Source: Cristatella mucedo (lineage: Eukaryota > Bryozoa > Phylactolaemata > Cristatellidae). From it: a DNA stretch of 64,000 bases. This document shows, piece by piece, positions 60,545 through 64,000 of the stretch (position 1 is its first letter; the number at the start of each line of letters is the position of its first letter). The DNA lies in contig WPIO01000018.1 in assembly GCA_009760855.2 (NCBI GenBank), forward strand, positions 6,493,501 through 6,557,500, given 5' to 3'. The notes under the pieces are model-generated. The model was not told the DNA's origin. It saw nothing but the letters and a program-made list of their open reading frames with translations, and searched no databases. The translations under genes were made by a program, and so were the position numbers.

Positions 60545-63280
60545 CCGTTTTGCATGCGAACGAAGGATTAATAAAGGCTCCGTGTAATTTCAGACGACTC
60601 TGAACCGGGATAAGTGCGACTCGCCGTACACGTGTTTCGCCGGGAAAATGCGTCGGCCAGAACGTTCCGAATGAAATTTTCGCCACGTTTCCACGGTCCG
60701 TCTAGCTTCTGTCTTGCTTCTGGTCTACTTCTCTCTTTATTGTTGAAGGAAGTTTACACGTTCAGTGCTTCGCTCAGTCATGCTCCGCATTTGCTCTACC
60801 CCCAGATTGATCATTGTGGTTTGACGCTCCCACAGCAAGTTATCGACGGTACGGAAAAGCCGAATGTCCAAAGACAACTGTGTATCTGGGCTTGGCTCAC
60901 AGTGCACGACTCACAGCCGTTCTCTCCTTCGCCCTCGTTCCCACTGCCGCTTCTCTGCAGGCAGTGAATCACTCTCAATTAAACATAAACTCATAAAACC
61001 CTACTAAAACTAAAACTAAACTAAATCATAAAGCCATAAAACTGAGCTAGCGCCGTAAGACCAGTCGTAGAGAAATCGCTTTTGAGAAAGAAAAATTGCC
61101 CCCCCATGCACCCACCTGACGGTAAATTAAAACCGTCTGATGAAATAGCCTCTATCTGCTCATTGCCTCAAGATCTATATCCTATATGAAGACCTCCTAG
61201 ATTCACATAAGCGAATTGAGTAAGTAGTTAGCTTGTCAAAGTCTCGCCCCAGTCTTGGCTTGTTGTTGTTGAGTCCGACTTGGCTTTTCGAGTTAGTCTC
61301 GAGTTCAGGCATTCACCAGACTTGGACCGCCCTAGCCCAGTCTGGATGACGTGTGCACCGTAGACTGAAGCAGAACAGAAGCAAGACTGACCGTGTACAC
61401 GTGGCTAGCAGGCGGCCATGACAGCGAGCCGCCGAGCGGTTATAGCGGTCAAGCAGCCAAGCCCAAGCAAGCTAACACAGGCCTCTGGGTAGCAGCAGGC
61501 TGGTCTGAGCCAAACAGCTGTCCATATCTTTTCCCCTTCCAATTTTACTTATGCCCGTCAGTGCCACAGCATTCCTACCTCACGGTAGTCTCATTTCCAA
61601 GCAAGCCGCACTCCCTGTATCGAGGTGAGCAGGAAAGCGGACCGAGTTCCAACTCAAAAAACGCCCCAGGTTTGCAGCAGCAGTCAGCTACAGGGCAGTC
61701 ATCGAAAGCTCAGCTGTCGTCATCGCATGGGTAGTTTTCCTGATCAACGGACCCCTATACTCAGAACTCTTGCAGTCCAGTAGACTGCTCTCTTCATGAA
61801 AAAATAATAAGAAAAATAACAACAACAATAATAGTACTAGGTCATTTGTGTAGCACCAGGTGCTTTACAGCTCGCTACATGACAAGCAATAATCTAGGAT
61901 TGAAGACATGCTCGCTATCAAGCTTGGACACTCATGCAAAAGCAAGTCAGCATTATGCTTAGGCTAGCTTGCTACAGCAAGCATGAAGACAATCATGGCC
62001 ACCGGTAAGTAGGAGCCCTGAGTAATAATATGCAACGAATCATGGCCACCGGAAAGTAAGAGCCTTGAGTAATGATATGGAATGAATAATGCTCAGCTAA
62101 GCATGCAAAGTGCACAGGAACACGAAGACAAGTTTAGTTGAGACTACGATGCAAATATACTAGGTTTTCAGCCGGCCAAACGTGACAGGAACAGTTTGAA
62201 TAGCAAATTGGTCGTCTGCTTGTGCTTCGTCCCCAGTCTCGCCGGGCACCTTGTTGCTAGTGAGAACTCATTTTCTTTTCAGCTTCTATTCTTTAATAAG
62301 GATCTTGATTGGTACTCGTCAAAAAATGTACAATGTGCTGACTGCGAATTTTAAGTCTACCATTAATTTTCGACCACTTAAAGGAAAACTGGCAAACATA
62401 AAGTGCAGCCGTACAAATGTTTAGCTCACTTTTGCACACGCAACTGGCAGCGCTTTTCAATACGCCAACTCGGCAGGTCAAACCGCAGCAGGCGCTCGGG
62501 TGAGAACAGAGAGGGTCGCTGCTGTGCAGGCAGCCCGAGCTATAATCCGCTGTGTAATTACTGACGTGGCCACAACATCACAGCAGTAGCCAAGAAAAAG
62601 CCCTGCAGGTTCGAGTCCTACGGCAAGCAGCAACTCTTCGTGCCCGCTGCAAGACCGGGCTGAGGGCTTCTGCTGCTACATAAATAAATTCGTAATAATT
62701 AATAAATTCTTAATAGCTGAATGATTTCATACATACATTCTTCTGCTGCTACATAAATAAGACAGTTGAGCCCTGCTGTGGCTACTCGAACGCAGCATGT
62801 TTAGCCCTGAGATAAGCTGATGCCTAAAAGTAATAAAATAAGGTGCTACGATGGACCGACTCAAGCTCCGTCACGCGACCTAATCAATTTTCACACGTAA
62901 CAAAGCCATGCAGACCGGTGTGCGCAAAGTATATTCGCAAAGACTGCACACGTGCGGATGCAGCACATGAACACATTGGCAGGCACAGTACGCATGCAGC
63001 CTAGACGATGCCTACACAGGAGGGGGATAGCTCTTACACTGACCCGGCGTGGGTTTCCACGAAACAGCCACGCAGGTGAACCTAAGGAGTTCGGAAAGCA
63101 GGGCACACAGAAGCAGGTCTCGGAGCGGTCCATCGAGTACACGCTAGTGCATCGCTGTGCAATATGGCGTCATTACGAACTACGGGCAGCGACAAGCCGG
63201 GACTTCGTGCGTCGGTGCAGCTAGGTAAGGCACAAGCGCGGAGCAGCAGTGCAGCACCTGCTGCGGGCACAGAGCGTCCA
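60545..63280. other. Intergenic, few features
   Basis: Holds a 54-base direct duplication at 61985-62090 (atcatggccaccggtaagta ...), a SINE-like piece at 62590-62695 (caggttcgagtcctacggc) and a second acataaataa direct repeat pair at 62678 and 62752. The 113-codon ORF at 61393 shows no motif. Confidence 0.45.
62590..62695 (+). mobile_element. SINE fragment
   Basis: gcaggttcgagtcctacggc is a good B box, followed by gcccgctgcaagaccgggct and gcttctgctgctacataaat, as in family 2. The A box region is decayed. Confidence 0.55.
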
Positions 63281-63319
63281 GTGTGGGAGGCACGAGGCTT
63301 GCTCTCGTGCCTCCCGCAC
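63281..63319. repeat. 16-bp stem hairpin
   Basis: gtgtgggaggcacgag pairs with ctcgtgcctcccgcac around the loop gcttgct, with one G-U in the plus-strand RNA. It lies downstream of the PGP stop on the opposite strand, so it would be in that gene's 3' UTR. Confidence 0.85.
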
Positions 63320-63458
63320 CTGCTGCTGCTGCTACGTCGTAGCAGACGAGGCACGCAGCCACGGTGTCACGTGACAGCCGGAGCGGCAAGGGCTGGCTCT
63401 CGCTCGTGCTGAGCAGCGCTGCGGGCTGGCGGCGGGCAGGCTGCCTCTGGACGGGTTG

Positions 63459-63669
63459 TCACTGTTGCTGCTGCCGCACACCGTCACCTTCGTCGGGCAG
63501 TTCAAAGAGGCTGTCCACCGACTGGGCGCAGTAGTGCGGCACACACTTCTGATGCACAACGGAGTTGCTAGCCTGCATGCGCCGTGCATCATCCAGGCTG
63601 TTGACGCCGGTCAGCACCAGCAGCCCTTGGAAGCTGCACTCCCGAGCAAACCGGATGTCCGTATCGAGC
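63459..63669 (-). CDS. PGP: PGP/PDXP-type HAD phosphatase, last coding exon (partial)
   Basis: Acceptor TCCGTTTTAG; the first base ends a split Arg codon, then LDTDIRFARECSFQGLLVLT and GVNSL, VPHYCAQSVDSLFELPDE, stop TGA at 63461-63459, 69 full codons. Mammalian PGP ends with GDRLDTDI....G....LTLTGVSTL, VPDFYVDSIADLL, and PDXP is very similar (VPHYYVESIADL). LDTDI follows the Asp of the Mg-binding GD motif, which lies in the preceding exon beyond the right edge. PGP hydrolyses 2-phosphoglycolate and related side products in the cytosol. I favour PGP over PDXP because of linkage to E4F1. Confidence 0.83.
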
Positions 63670-63947
63670 CTAAAACGGACAGCCGGGTGTTGGCCTCCGC
63701 TGCAGGCAGCATGCTCGTTCGTCACTGCTCTGGGTGCCACGCTCGTCGGCATCGAGCGGCCCCGGGCGACCGCTGCTGAGACCATTCAGGATGCGCAGCA
63801 GAAGGCCAGGCGGGCGTTCGAATGTTGTGCGTGCACCTGCGTCGAATATCGGGGGGGGGGGGAGGTACGACTTCATGATGAATAGGCTGCAGTGCAGACA
63901 GAAGCACTCGAAGCAGAAGCTAAAGCAGTTGAGCGAGCAGCAGCATA

Positions 63948-63990
63948 GCTAGAGCGCCTGAATCGAGACGAAGTTCTCCTCGGGTTAGCG
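63948..63990 (+). mobile_element. SINE family 1 3' tail
   Basis: gagcgcctgaatcgagacga agttctcctcggg matches the family 1/LINE A tail; the copy is otherwise absent or lies to the left in decayed form. A poly-G run at 63850-63861 is nearby. Confidence 0.6.
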
Positions 63991-64000
63991 GGCTGTAGAG

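Overview
The window is animal nuclear DNA. Coding sequence is split by GT-AG introns, promoters look like CpG islands, introns are full of decayed non-LTR retrotransposons and tRNA-derived SINEs, and there are long (CA)n, (TA)n, (GA)n and poly-G/C tracts. There are no operons, ribosome binding sites or bacterial features. The gene set (E4F1, NR2C2AP, a DNAJB co-chaperone, PGP) and the E4F1-PGP linkage, which I recall as neighbours on human 16p13.3, suggest a chordate. The very GC-rich, glycine-expanded coding style plus microsatellite load would fit a jawless vertebrate such as a lamprey, but that species guess is only inference.

Layout. Positions 540-26645 (minus strand) carry 13 coding exons of an E4F1-type C2H2 zinc-finger regulator. 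It starts in a CpG-rich promoter at about 26-27 kb and runs off the left edge. I assembled the exons by hand; all junction phases agree and give an open frame of 836 codons to the last exon in view. The introns hold LINE families that I call A and B, two SINE families and microsatellites. Positions 30442-31076 (minus) hold a complete two-exon NR2C2AP (143 aa). Positions 31-42 kb are intergenic, with a well-preserved LINE A copy, telomere-like repeats and a 1-kb polypyrimidine tract. Positions 42364-43446 (plus) hold a single-exon DNAJB-type Hsp40 (360 aa) with a CRE/CCAAT promoter and a poly(A) signal. Positions 44-63 kb are repeat-rich, with long LINE B copies, a CTG/CAG-rich stretch and an orphan CpG island at 55.8-57.2 kb. 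Positions 63459-63669 (minus) are the last exon of a PGP/PDXP-type HAD phosphatase whose remainder lies off the right edge.

The genes are independent housekeeping-type loci rather than a pathway: a transcription factor/E3 ligase relative, a nuclear receptor partner, a chaperone and a metabolite-repair phosphatase. I see no novel multi-gene system. The most interesting signals are the fully resolved E4F1 gene with a finger split across an intron and an AT-hook, the shared SINE/LINE 3' tails, MITE-like inverted tail pairs, an 86-bp near-perfect palindrome, and dispersed short tandem families.
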